Below are positions 49,064 to 59,699 of a stretch of 64,000 bases of DNA, piece by piece (position 1 is the first letter of the stretch; the number at the start of each line of letters is the position of its first letter). This stretch comes from Sphagnum compactum (lineage: Eukaryota > Bryophyta > Sphagnopsida > Sphagnales): positions 6,045,495-6,109,494 of the forward strand of contig OZ234502.1 in NCBI GenBank assembly GCA_965153455.1, written 5' to 3'. Made by a program: the position numbers and the translations under genes. Under the pieces are notes generated by a model, which saw only the letters and a program-made list of their open reading frames with translations, made no database searches and was not told the origin of the DNA.

Positions 49064-50880
49064 TCAGGCTTCAAATGAGGATGGATCCCGGCAAACAACA
49101 AGATAATCCCCACGAATGTCTTTAGCAACACGTATCTTCTCGTCCATGTATACTGATTCAAACCTGTATAAACAGAAGATAGTTGGCACAAATCAGCAGC
49201 AGGAATTCAGAAATTCAGTCTCCCTTCTGCACCAGATGTGGTTTGTCTTCTGCCTACTGCAAGGAAGTAGGCTTGACAAGCACAGTGTGAACATGGCCAG
49301 ACTTAGATCAAACGTTAGGTTGTTCAGAAGCCTCAATACTAAAGCAGCAGACTAAAATCTATACTGCTGATATCTAAGCAAGGTTTCAGGTTTAGATGGC
49401 TCAGAAACTTTTTTTTTAAAGTCCAAATTTGGTGTCCTCCACTTCTAGGATGAGTAAAAACCAAATTGCAAAGCTCAGAGAAGAACTAACCAGCCTTGTC
49501 CATATGGGGGAATTGGAAACCTGCGCCTGCCTACCTTAAGTGCAGCACTTATAAACCTGCATAATCATGAAACAAATGGCATCTCAAACACTTATTCTCC
49601 ATGAATTGAAAAGCTCTGAGTGGTCAATCATGCATGGTTCAATTCACCAAGTAAAGCTTGGAGTCTATATTGACCTGAAGGCCTACTGCTTCCTCTGAAA
49701 GTGGTCACTTTCAAACTGCCATAACCAGGTTAGCCCCCCATGTTCCCACAATTTGGAGGATTTGTCAAGTAATGCCCATCCTAGAGGAATCCAAAATTAT
49801 GAGAACACCACAAGGCAAGTAACTTCATGCTTGTCACATCTTAGGCATTATACCACCACCATTTTCCTCGATGTCATATGCAAGAATACTCAATGACTGC
49901 TTGACAAGAAAAAGGTGCCAGAAAAAGTAATCTTGAGAAAGTGTTATGTATCGATCAAGCATGATTGAGTTAGGTCTGCTCTGCCTGGCACTGCAAACGA
50001 GATCCCTAGACAGAAGAAGCAATGCCCAAAAGACACATAGGAGAGGGATAGGAATACCTGAAGTTAACCCGTTGCTTTGACACAACTTCCAAAGTCGAGT
50101 TTACTACAAAGGCACCCGTGGGTGGAAATGTGATGATGTTGTTTAACATGCCTTTGCTCACGTCTATCACCTGCATCCACGATAGTTCTTATCATTCCTT
50201 GGGGTTCACAAAGTCAACGAGCGCCTTCCTTCTGATGACGGTCACCATGATTGCACTTTCTTAACATGGAACCCGAACAATTTATGGAAACCCCATCTCC
50301 AAATTCAAACCACAAAACCTTTCACCCATACCCTAAAACTCTCAATAGAGCCGTAGATTACATTTGAATGTTTGGATTTTGTCGGCCCTTCACAGTAGAT
50401 TTGAAGATCACTGTTACCAAATAATTCTAACCATTCTGCAAGAGGAATATTTTGATTCAGTGATGGGACCTGAAATATATCTCCAGCTTCGGTGCCAAAG
50501 AGATGGGCGTTCTTAATGATGAACAATTGCTCCTTCTCAGTGGTCCACAGCATCCGCCATGTTGAGGTCAAGGACGAGTCAGTGGTTGTGCTCTCTCTTC
50601 CCACTTCACCCAACGCATCTATAGCTTTGATGATTTGTGCCCTCTTTACCGCATCCTTCTGCGTACGCAACCCCCTTTCCTCACCTTGTATCAGTCTCAG
50701 CAAATCGTCTGTGACCACCTCATGGCTCTCCACATTGCCGCTGGCTGAACTTCCACGAATTCGACTGGAGCTTATTCTTGAGCTTGCAATCTGTAACCTT
50801 CTACCTCCAGGAGAATTTCCAGGTGTATGGTGATGGAGTACAGAATAGATTTTGGTGGAACAGAGGAAGGTGGAGGCCAT
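49064..50880 (-). CDS. FBN9: Plastid fibrillin (PAP/fibrillin family), FBN9-like
   Basis: Four exons on the minus strand: 50880-50470, 50170-50058, 49556-49491, 49163-49064. GT/AG sites and phases agree, giving 229 aa. Fibrillins are lipid-binding, lipocalin-like proteins of plastoglobules and thylakoids. Residues 1 to ~50 are Ser/Arg-rich and acid-poor, as in a chloroplast transit peptide. The PAP domain follows: DDLLRLIQGEERGL, KAIDALGEVGRE, TWRMLWTTEKEQLFIIKNAH, LFGTEAGDIFQ, VIDVSKGMLNNIITFPPTGA, KQRVNFR, PIPPYGQGWFESVYMDEKIR and VAKDIRGDYLVV. The WTTEKEQLFIIKNA and FGTEAGD signatures point to the PAP9/FBN9 branch (about 212 aa in Arabidopsis), from memory. The frame runs past the first donor for some 50 codons, so an unspliced form would be truncated after the transit peptide and half the domain. 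Confidence 0.93.
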
Positions 50881-51566
50881 AGCTTGCCTTTTAAAGACTG
50901 GAATTACAAGTGAACGAACGAATTAACACCTCAAGTTCTCAATGTGTTTTTCAAGGCTGTCCCAATAGCACTCCACTTTTATCCCATATGGTTTGCCCAA
51001 AAGTTCTCCCCTTCTCACATATATACATCGGCCAAAGGAAATTTGTCAGAATCCCACTGGTATAGTAGCAAAATCTTACAATCTTTTTTGAAGTTTTTAG
51101 GGTTTCTTCAGGATTAATGCCATTAGATTAAATTAGGGTTTTTGTGTCCAAATTTAACAAACGCCTCTTCAATAATGTAAAAACTTTTTCAAAAATTGGG
51201 TTACTTTTAAATGGTTTGAATTTTATTGGCATTGGATTAAATTAGGGTTTTGCATTCCAAATTTAAGAAGTGACTTTTTCGAGCAGGTGAATGTACCATT
51301 GTATTTGTTAGTTCACCCTAGTCAGCCAAAGGGCCCCATTCCTTAACAATTTCAATTTCAGATCACAGGTCTTGTTGTCAAATGTTCACCTCACTAAATT
51401 CAGATGTTGATAGACATCACAACAAGCAAACATTAAACAAGAACAACAAATTAAATGTGACAATAATCTCCATGCAATTGCAGGACAACAATAGTAAGAA
51501 AAATAATTATTTTATTTTTTAGTGTATTTGAACTATGATTAAATTTTTAATAATTTTTTCACACAA
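50881..51566. promoter_or_regulatory. Upstream region of the fibrillin gene
   Basis: Short leader and promoter side of the minus-strand fibrillin gene, becoming AT-rich by 51100. AATTAGGGTTT-type motifs (related to the telo-box) occur at about 51131 and 51240. No TATA box was assigned. Confidence 0.3.
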
Positions 51567-52970
51567 TATTTTCAAGAAAAAATAAGTGATCTAGTGGTTA
51601 GGATCTTCTCTTTCAACCAAAAGGCATAGGGTTTGGTCCTTTTATCAAATTTTTATTTTTTTAATGAATGAAATGGATGAAAAAAAAAGTTTTTAAATAA
51701 TTTCTTCAAGCTAATTGCCCCAAAGAAAAAGGGAACAACTTCAATGAAACAGGGGGCTAATTGTCTTCTGCCCCAAGGAGGGGAGTTGTCTTCTCCCCGT
51801 GAAGAAAGGGATTAATTGCATTTTCTTTTGGGGAGGAAGGGAATTGCCTTCTCCTTTAAGAAGAAAGGGATTTAAATGCCTTTAAGAATAAGTTCTCAAA
51901 TGTTTGAAATATATATTTAAAAAATAAACTTTGCTCAAATCAAACGTTCTTTATATCATTGAAAAGTTCTCAATATGTAGATATTTAAAATGATTTTGCA
52001 TTCGTGATTTGAAGCTATGAGTTAAATCTTGTGATTCAAAAAAAAAGTTGAAAATCTAATTTTCAAATCCCCTTTGAAAGAAGGGAATTAAGTTATCTTG
52101 TCTTCTCCCCTAGGGAGAAGAGTTTCTTTTTTTCTAATGGGGGAGAAGGGGGATTAATTGCCTTCTCCCTCAAGGAAGAGAGACCTAAGTTACCCCATGG
52201 AACAAGTTCTTAAATGTTTAAGAAGATAGAACACGAACAAACTTTATCCAAATCAAACATTCTTTATATTATTGTAAAACTCTTAAAACTTAGATATTAA
52301 AATGATCTTGCATTATCAATTTGAGGCTATGAGCTCAAATTCATGGGAGAAAGAAAAGTTTAAAATCAAATTTTCAAATCATTTTATTCCCTAAAGCAAT
52401 TTAATTCCTTTCTCCCCAAGAGAAAAGGAGATTTGAAAATTTATCCCTAAGTTTTTTTTTCTTATAACTTTTTATCATAGCTTCAAAATCAAGAATGCAA
52501 GACCATGTTAAATGTTTATGTTTTGAAAGCTTTTCGATGGTACGTAGAACATTTGATTTGGACAAAGTTTATTTTTGTATTTCTTTTCAAACATTTAAGA
52601 ACTTGTTCCATGAGGAAAATTGATCCCTAGAGCAATTTAGTTCTCTTCTCTTGGGGAAAAGGCAAAACTCTCCTCCAACCCATGGAAATGGCAACTAGTC
52701 CACTTTTCCTCACAAAATGAAAGAAGACAATTTCTTAAGAAGGCAATTTCTTGTCCTCCTAGGGAGAATGCAACTTAGTCCCCTTCTCCTTGGGAAGTTG
52801 CCCCCTTTCTCCCCGGGCATTTAGCTTGATTAAGTTGCTTAAATGTTTGTTTTTTTTCATTCATTTCATGTATGAAAAAAAAGACATTTTGATAAAAGAT
52901 TGAACCTTGTACCTTTTGGTTAAAAGAAGAGATCCTAACCACTGGATCACTTATTTTTCCTTGAAAATGT
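51567..52970. mobile_element. ~1.4-kb fold-back element with long inverted arms
   Basis: The left end (TTTTCAAGAAAAAATAAGTG at about 51570, then ATCTAGTGGTTAGGATCTTC, CAACCAAAAGG) is mirrored at the right end, which reads ATCCTAACCACTGGATCACT and TATTTTTCCTTGAAAATG up to 52970. Both arms continue inward with ATGAATGAAATG-type sequence and GGGGAGAAG/CTTCTCCCC runs. Inside, a ~315-base unit is present as two direct copies (about 51895 and 52210) and one inverted copy (about 52620-52430). No coding sequence is visible, so it is non-autonomous. Confidence 0.7.
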
Positions 52971-53939
52971 CTAAGGTATAGGGCTGAAGCTGGTTGTTTG
53001 TTGTCCTCAAACCGCATCAAGAACAATGCCAGTTGAAACTATTTGAACTGACCATTATTGGATTTCAACAACAGAGCACATGCTTTGAGGAGATCAATTA
53101 TTAAATGGGGGATGAAGTTTAAACACCTTTCGGAAGGGTTGCCTTCTCCATAACTACATGGCTGGCTGGATTCATTTAGCGGAATGCCGAATCTGAAAAG
53201 ATGGATTTCTGGAGCATTCATGAGTGGTGGATTTCACTGTTGTGGACAGGAACAGTTTCAGGCGAGAGAGCACTGCATAACTCAAATGTAAAGAATATCA
53301 TGCTGCAGAAAATATGCACTGGTATCAAGTCAACTCAAAATTGAAAGAGCAACTTTATTTATTAGGTTGCCATAGCCCTAATTGTCTGGCCTCAGCATAT
53401 ATTGTACAACTCTACAACAAATCTCAATTCTACCTTGCAAATGCACATGTTCCTCCTTCAAAGGAAGGGCCGGCAGGCCTGGGGTTTAGGGTTTAGGGTT
53501 TAGGGTTTACAGAGTGCAGAGAGAGATAAATGGTGATAAGAATACTAAGCTGGCATTCCCTCAGGATCTTTCTTGGACAATCCATGTCCACCTACTTTCC
53601 ATTTACAAAAGATGGTGAGACACAAATGGGAAGTGAAAGGCATCTACCTCCTGTAGACCGATCTCCTTGTACTCTGACAACCTTTCCAACCTACACATGA
53701 GTGGCCCTCGGTTCTCCAAGCACACATTGTCCACTTACAATCTGTGTTGTGTGTGGGAGGTTCCAACAAAAGCCCAGGGATTGTGTAGACCCTTACGGTG
53801 ACTTACCCCAGCCAAGTGCTCTCCCTCCGCAACTTGCAGTACATGAACTTCCATGATCCACTCAGGATCAAACATCAAGTTTTAGCTGTTCCCATCTAAA
53901 CAAAACATTTACCACAATTGAATAATGAACAGCACGCCA
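52971..53939. other. Intergenic region / 3' flank of the receptor kinase
   Basis: No gene was recognised. It contains a short telomere-type repeat and, nearest the kinase stop codon, probably the 3' UTR. Confidence 0.4.
53482..53509 (+). repeat. Interstitial telomere-type repeat (GGGTTTA)4
   Basis: Four perfect head-to-tail units of the plant telomere heptamer within ordinary intergenic sequence. Confidence 0.85.
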
Positions 53940-56567
53940 TCACCTCCCCTGTGGATTGACAAGCTGTGAAAAGACAGCACTAGCTGAAGCATCTTCCAAG
54001 TCATCATCACTGCCAAAGCTGTGTGCTTCACTGACCCCTGTGACATTAGAAGCATCGTCAACAGGATGAGGAGACATAGCATGAGGCATGAGAGAAACTA
54101 AATTAGTGCTAGAATCCATCAGATTGGGCTGCCCGGCATTTTCTTGCAGCTGCAAAGCATACTCCAAGTTCCACAGCACATCACCCATGGCCGGTCGATC
54201 AATGCCCTGCTCTTGCAAACACTTCTCAGCTGTGTCACCAAACTTTTGCAGTGACTCTGGATTGCAAGAACCATGCAGACAAGGATCCATGATAGTCTCC
54301 AGCAACCCATGCTTCTGCTTTTGCAATGCCCACTCTGCAATGTTGACTTGATCCCGGGGAAGAGTTGGGTTGATTGCAGGCCGTGCACACAGTACCTCCA
54401 TCAGAACCACACCAAAGGAGTACACATCTGATTTCTCTGTGAGCTGTTGCCTTCTGAAATACTCAGGATCAAGGTATCCAAAACTGCCCTTCACCGCTGT
54501 GCTCACATGTGTCTGTTCCAGTGTTGGCCCAGTTTTGGAGAGCCCGAAATCAGCAACTTTAGCCACAAGGTTCTCATCCAACAGAATGTTGGTGGTCTTG
54601 ACGTCACGATGGATAATGCCCTGCGCTGCACCTGTGTGCAAATAATGAAGACCACGGGCAGCACCGATGCATATCTCCAGCCTTTGTTTCCATGAAAGAG
54701 GTGGCAGGTCCGTACCATACAAGTGTCCACGCAGAGGACCTTGGGACATATAATCATAAACCAAAATCATTTCACAGTTCTCCTCGCAATAGCCAATGAG
54801 AGACACAAGATGGCGGTGCCGCAATTTTGACAGAAGCTCGATCTCAGTCTGGAATTCAGTCAGACCCTGCTCAGATGTAGGGTTTCCTCTTTTCACTGCA
54901 ACTTTCGTACCGTCATCAATCTCTCCCTTGTATACTTTTCCAAACCCTCCCACTCCCAGAATCAAACACTCGTCAAAGTTGTTCGTCGCATCCTGTAGCT
55001 CTGCAAATGTGAAGTAGCGTCCCAAATTGGATCCAACAGAGGACACATAGCTGCCTGTCCCACTCTTATGTGATGTCGAGATCTTACTTTGCGTGGTCTC
55101 TGAACTGTTGCCATGGAGTGGCAAGGGAAGCCATGCGGGTGGCGGATGCTTTGCAGACTTCTTAGACCGACAACAACAGAACCAGATACCTGCGATCAGC
55201 AGCGCCACGGCAACCACCCCGCCTACTGCCGCACCAGCAACGACCGCAGCACTGCTTGATCCAGACTTCGATGCTGTCCCGGTTGCTGGAGACCCCTCTG
55301 GATTGGTGATCGCTACAGCCGGGTTGAGGCCGGACAGACTCCCACCCGTGTTGTTTAGCTTCAATATCTCCACACCGTTAAGGATGGCGTCTCTGTACTG
55401 CGAGGTAGTAGAAGGAGCTGGTCCAATCTGCAACCACAACGCATTGCTACCCTTCGACATGACCACCGCATAATCGCGGTACATGACATAATCCGGATGC
55501 GCTGTTAAAGCAATGACGTCCACTGCAGTGTCCGCGGTTTGGTTGTTGATGTAGATGTTGAAAACACGCTGGTTGATCGCGGACAAGAAAAGCTCGCAGA
55601 AGTGCATTCGCACGAAGTAAGTGTAACCTAAGTCCACAGGGAAGATCCAAGTCAGATTGAAGTTCTGGTTGATGGTCGTAGAAGACCCCATGGTCCGCGC
55701 CGAGGCATAGACGGTCGACGGAGCGATGTACTCGGGTACAGTAGTCGGATACACAATTTCGGTAACGGGTACAGAACCGGTTGTCCCTGTAGCCGCAGCA
55801 AAAATGTAGCCATCATCAGGCTCCCACGTTCGCCAGACACCGGTGGAATCGTTCTGGGGGCTCACACTCACCCCGCCCACATTGATGTGATACATGGCTT
55901 GGATGGCACTATCAGGCAACCCCAAAGTCGTCACATCTCCACCCTGTCCTAGCAATGAAGCATCATCCGAGTAAAGATCAGAGGGCATGGAAACTACTTC
56001 AAAGGCATTGATGAACGCGTACGAGCTCGGCGCAGGATCGAAGCTAAGCACCAGGGTACCCGAGGTCACGTTGAGCGAGTACTCCCGGAACACACTCGGG
56101 TTCGCCGAGGTGGTCCAGCTGGTGGGTTGAAACTCCGAGAGCAGTACGAACTGGTTGGCCGTCACAGAAAACAGAGATCCATTGACATCATAGTTCGTAA
56201 ACGCAAACGGGTAGAAGTAGAGTCGGACCCAATGTCTCCCGGGAGTCAGCTTCAACGTGTAGGTACCATTAGAGGTGAAGAAGCGCGCCTGCTGCATGAG
56301 CGTCGGATACAACAAATTCGGACTCGGCTGACTAATCGACGCCGAAACGCCCCCGGATGCCAGCGTGTTGGGGGTGTTGTCCGCCATGAATACACGGCCC
56401 TCCACCGTCACATTGGTCGAAGATCCACAGCTGATGAGGATATTATCCTGAGGCGTATACTGCGCCAATGCTATGGCAGCAAACAAAACAAGCAAAAGCA
56501 ACAACGGGAGGAGACAGATCCTCCCTCCAGTCATCTTGATTTCTTCCCGCTCCTCCTGTGTACACAA
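53940..56567 (-). CDS. Malectin-like receptor kinase, CrRLK1L (FERONIA/THESEUS) family
   Basis: An intronless frame of 875 codons. The upstream Met gives a polar lead of 11 residues; Met12 (56534) starts a clean signal peptide (RICLLPLLLLLVLFAAIALA) and is the likelier start, giving 864 aa. Residues ~40-410 form the tandem malectin-like ectodomain (ILISCGSSTNVTVEGRVF, PGRHWVRLYFYPF, INAFEVVSMP, WIFPVDLGYTYFVRMHFCEL), which in this family senses cell-wall pectin and RALF peptides. The membrane span is ~438-466, ending FCCC. The kinase has all core motifs: glycine loop GVGGFG (~538), VAVK (Lys ~558), HRDVK (~652), DFG (~673) and the SFGYLDPEYFRRQQLTEKSD activation-segment end. It should be an active plasma-membrane Ser/Thr kinase. 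The missing intron is normal for the family. The orthologue (FER, THE1, HERK) cannot be fixed without a tree. Confidence 0.95.
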   Translation of the reverse strand: MCTQEEREEIKMTGGRICLLPLLLLLVLFAAIALAQYTPQDNILISCGSSTNVTVEGRVFMADNTPNTLASGGVSASISQPSPNLLYPTLMQQARFFTSNGTYTLKLTPGRHWVRLYFYPFAFTNYDVNGSLFSVTANQFVLLSEFQPTSWTTSANPSVFREYSLNVTSGTLVLSFDPAPSSYAFINAFEVVSMPSDLYSDDASLLGQGGDVTTLGLPDSAIQAMYHINVGGVSVSPQNDSTGVWRTWEPDDGYIFAAATGTTGSVPVTEIVYPTTVPEYIAPSTVYASARTMGSSTTINQNFNLTWIFPVDLGYTYFVRMHFCELFLSAINQRVFNIYINNQTADTAVDVIALTAHPDYVMYRDYAVVMSKGSNALWLQIGPAPSTTSQYRDAILNGVEILKLNNTGGSLSGLNPAVAITNPEGSPATGTASKSGSSSAAVVAGAAVGGVVAVALLIAGIWFCCCRSKKSAKHPPPAWLPLPLHGNSSETTQSKISTSHKSGTGSYVSSVGSNLGRYFTFAELQDATNNFDECLILGVGGFGKVYKGEIDDGTKVAVKRGNPTSEQGLTEFQTEIELLSKLRHRHLVSLIGYCEENCEMILVYDYMSQGPLRGHLYGTDLPPLSWKQRLEICIGAARGLHYLHTGAAQGIIHRDVKTTNILLDENLVAKVADFGLSKTGPTLEQTHVSTAVKGSFGYLDPEYFRRQQLTEKSDVYSFGVVLMEVLCARPAINPTLPRDQVNIAEWALQKQKHGLLETIMDPCLHGSCNPESLQKFGDTAEKCLQEQGIDRPAMGDVLWNLEYALQLQENAGQPNLMDSSTNLVSLMPHAMSPHPVDDASNVTGVSEAHSFGSDDDLEDASASAVFSQLVNPQGR

Positions 56568-57715
56568 ACAAGCTCCTGTTTCTGTGCTAATATGTCTCTT
56601 CGCGTGTGGAGCTTAGAGCGCTACGCTAGCTACAACGGTGAAACTGGGTGAAGCAGATGTAGGAGAGCGGTTTCGGTGGAGCGTGGAACGAGCGAGCAGG
56701 CTGCACCGCCCGAGTCATGGCGGCTGTACAACGCTGGCGGGCTGTGGTGGCAGCTAGCTGCATCAGCTGGGTAGACTGGACGGCCTTGTTTGCGATCTTA
56801 TCACTCTAATCTAACCTCCTCGTAACTGCACCATCAATGCAACTAATTTCGGTGGTGTAGCAACGCGTATTAGCAGTTTCGGTGCCCACGCGTTCTTTGA
56901 TAGCCTATTTTGTCACGACACATGTAGCGTAAGTTGGGTCGCCAAGCTTATTTTACCGCACAGTATGCTGGCGGGTGGGTAGTCATTCTAATATCATGTG
57001 AGAATCGTGGAGGTGGTTAGGAGGACTTGGCCCTGCTCCCACCGACGACAACCACAAACAAAAGTGGCTGGAGCACTGCATTTCAATGGCATCAAATACG
57101 TGCGTTTGTGTTTGTGCGCGCTGCTTCTTCAAAAATAGAGAAAACAGAAAAGCGCAGTAATAAGTGGCGACCATACAAGTTTTAGGTGTTCTAATTTCTA
57201 ACCTATACAAACCAAAATTTCGTATCAATGTGCTAAACAATTGAAACGACATTCTAACCGAGTTGCTAAAATTATTCCTTATGCAAATGATTTTCTATGT
57301 GTAAATAAAATCAGTGTTGGGCAGGTATATTGATTTTAATATATCAACTGTATAAGGGTAAATACAAAAATTCAAAAAACATATACTAGGTGGATTATGG
57401 TATTAAGGTAAGCATGCACCCCCACCCACCAAACAGAGCCCAATGTTTTTTTAAATTACCAATCCTTGAGTATTCCAAAAAAAAAATCCATTGATTAGTC
57501 CTCCAAAGGGAACTCTCTTTTAGATTCCTCCTATGCTAAAATATTTTTAATTCCCTCCAAAAAAACCTCAATGCAAAATCAAGTTTACAACATAATAAGT
57601 TGAAATCAAAACACTAGTTCAATCTTTGCAATATTTTATAATTATGTCATCTCCAAGAGCTAGAGTAGAAAAATAATTGAAACTTTGTTAAGAGTTCTTA
57701 GGTTCTAGTGATGTA
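56568..57715. other. Upstream region of the receptor kinase
   Basis: Promoter side of the minus-strand kinase gene; composition is mixed to about 57200 and AT-rich after. The plus-strand frame overlapping the kinase start is its shadow. No other gene was recognised. Confidence 0.4.
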
Positions 57716-57739
57716 GTGTTGAAACTTACAAATCTGCCA

Positions 57740-58020
57740 ATGACAGTAAAGAAAAATAGGTCAAGTTTGAAACTCTTCTTGTGGAAAACAAGTTTGAAGA
57801 AGAGTTTGCAAAAATCAAAAGTTGAAAATCAACGTAGAGCAAGTAGAAAGAGAAGCACCGACTTCACAAATAATTCTACAAAAACCAAATTTGAATATCA
57901 AAGTAAAGCATGTAAAGAAACAAGTAAATCTACAAAACCCAAATCTGAAAATCAGAATAGAGCATGTAAAAGAGCAAATACATCTACAAAAACCAAATCT
58001 AAATATCAAAGTAGAAGAAC
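57740..58020. repeat. ~54-bp tandem repeat with open frame
   Basis: The unit AAATCTACAAAACCCAAATC plus GAAAATCAGAATAGAGCATGTAAA-type sequence recurs about three to four times. The plus frame 57716-58171 encodes an 18-residue lysine-rich repeat (STKTK-x-EYQS-[KR]-ACK). The short length and absence of a known domain argue against a gene. Confidence 0.6.
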
Positions 58021-58171
58021 ATTCAAAAACATATATAATAGATTAGATCTACAACCAAAGATTCAAGAAATACTTATACTATCACTAGATTTAACAATCT
58101 GTAGTTCGAAATGTTGGATCACAAAGTTCAAGTGCAAGGGATCAACTTGGTTACATAAATTGTTCTTATAG

Positions 58172-59220
58172 ATTTCTTCCAACAGCCTACATAACAACAG
58201 AAGATGTTGATTTAGTTTGAGAGGACTTTGTAAATTTTTACACTCTCATATACTTTTCTATACATCTATTAGAACATGCATTAGTCTAATTTTCGAACTT
58301 ACTACATTTTTTGGATTCTCGGGTTATGTACAAGAAAGAAAAAAAAGTTACCTTTGATTGGGCCAGAACGTATGCCACCAAGTTCTTGGAAGTTGGGACC
58401 AAGAAGAAACCAACCATGAACTTAACTATGCCTCGAAAGTGACAAAATAGCATGCTAGACCTACACTCAACAGACAAGGATAATATGTCCCCTAAGCCTA
58501 CATCAAGTAACAAAAGACCAGCAGTTCAAGTGAATCGAGCATCCGCAACATGTAAAAGAGGTATGTGAATAGATGATGCATTGGAAACAGCAATGGGTTG
58601 TTGAAAGAATGACACATTCATTAAGGAAGGCCAGCAAAGCATGAGACATTCCTTTAAGTTTACTTTCCGATCACCTAAATGGAAAAATCAGATCTAGAAA
58701 GATGGGGCCAAGAAGTTGTTCATAGCAAAAGAGGAACCACTACTACAAGTGTCTTCTTGTCTCGCATGTGCTCACTCGTAGCCTAAGCCAAAAAAAAGCA
58801 CTTCTCTTTTGATGCTCTTGAGAAAGAACTTTGCCACTTCCTCGAAGAAATATCACAAAAAGGTGGCAATGCACATACACCTTGCTCAAGCTTAGAAAGT
58901 TCTTTCACTTCCTCAAAAAACCCACAAAACAACTTTGCCACTTTCTTTATGCGGATCTTCACAAGAAAAAAACAACATGACTCCCTTGCACATGCACAAC
59001 TTGCGTCAAAAAACCACAAAAAAACTCTTTCCTTCCTACTGATCCTAGACGAACAGCGGACTACTCGGATTTAAACATCTGACAAGTGCATGTGCCTTCC
59101 TGCAACAAAAAAGCTGCCACAACATTTTACCTGTCTAATTCCTCCTTGTCTGCCCACCCCCTAAAACGGGGAACACCCACCCCTTTCATGCAAAGTCTCT
59201 CTCCTCTCTCTTTTTCTTGC
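58172..59220. other. Intergenic DNA with local repeats
   Basis: A loosely repeated segment containing AACTTTGCCACTTCCTC occurs near 58825 and, more diverged, near 58895-58945. No gene was recognised. It may be part of the same retrotransposon remnant that follows. Confidence 0.4.
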
Positions 59221-59410
59221 TTGGTGAACTGGAGGTACAAATGTGTCAAGTTCAATTTGATGTTACACCAATTCTGGCAGAATGCCTCTAAGATCATTGT
59301 AAGTCCAAGCAAAAACATCTTTAAACTCATACAATAGAACCTCAAGTTGCTCTGAATATTGATCATCAATGAATTGATTTTCACAAACTGTGGTACCTCA
59401 GAAGTTTCAA
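59221..59410 (-). mobile_element. Ty3/Gypsy pol fragment
   Basis: On the minus strand the translation reads ENQFIDDQYSEQLEVLLYEF, KDVFAWTYNDLRGILPELV, stop, HQIELDTFVPPVHQAR. This is the linker just before the reverse transcriptase core in plant Ty3/Gypsy polyproteins (DVFAWSY-x-DL-x-GI ... H-x-I-x-L ... P-x-RQ). No RT core, integrase or LTR is seen nearby, and the frame has an in-frame stop, so this is a small dead fragment. Placement rests on motif recall. Confidence 0.6.
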
Positions 59411-59435
59411 GATTGATTTTCCAAAGTTGTTCTTC

Positions 59436-59600
59436 TATGAGTGTCCAACCAACAATTTGCAGGTCCTTCATACAATCTTTGGTAAGTGTCTGAGTGTCCA
59501 ACCAACAATTTGCAGGTCCTTCCTACAATCTTTGGCGAGTGTCTGAGGGTCCAACCAACAATTTGCAGGTCCTTCAAACAATCTTTAGCAAGTGTCTCAT
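59436..59600. repeat. 54-bp tandem repeat, 3 copies
   Basis: GAGTGTCCAACCAACAATTT plus GCAGGTCCTTCATACAATC starts at about 59437, 59491 and 59545 with very few differences, so the amplification is recent. It lies just beyond the 3' end of the sorting nexin relic. Confidence 0.85.
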
Positions 59601-59699
59601 CAATAATCATATTACCAACATCTGGTTGATACTAGGTAGATGGATAATTTTACAAACTCATATATAGGCTGTTCAGAAAGATTCACATCTGCCATAAGC

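Noticed and set aside
56127-56651. 174-codon plus-strand frame over the receptor kinase start
   Set aside because: Arg-rich antisense shadow of the GC-rich ectodomain coding sequence.
57716-58171. 151-codon lysine-rich frame as a possible gene
   Set aside because: It is explained by the 54-base tandem repeat and has no non-repeat conserved part.
59086-59501. 124-codon minus frame treated as a protein of its own
   Set aside because: The Ty3/Gypsy motif lies in another frame of the same stretch and this frame shows nothing recognisable.
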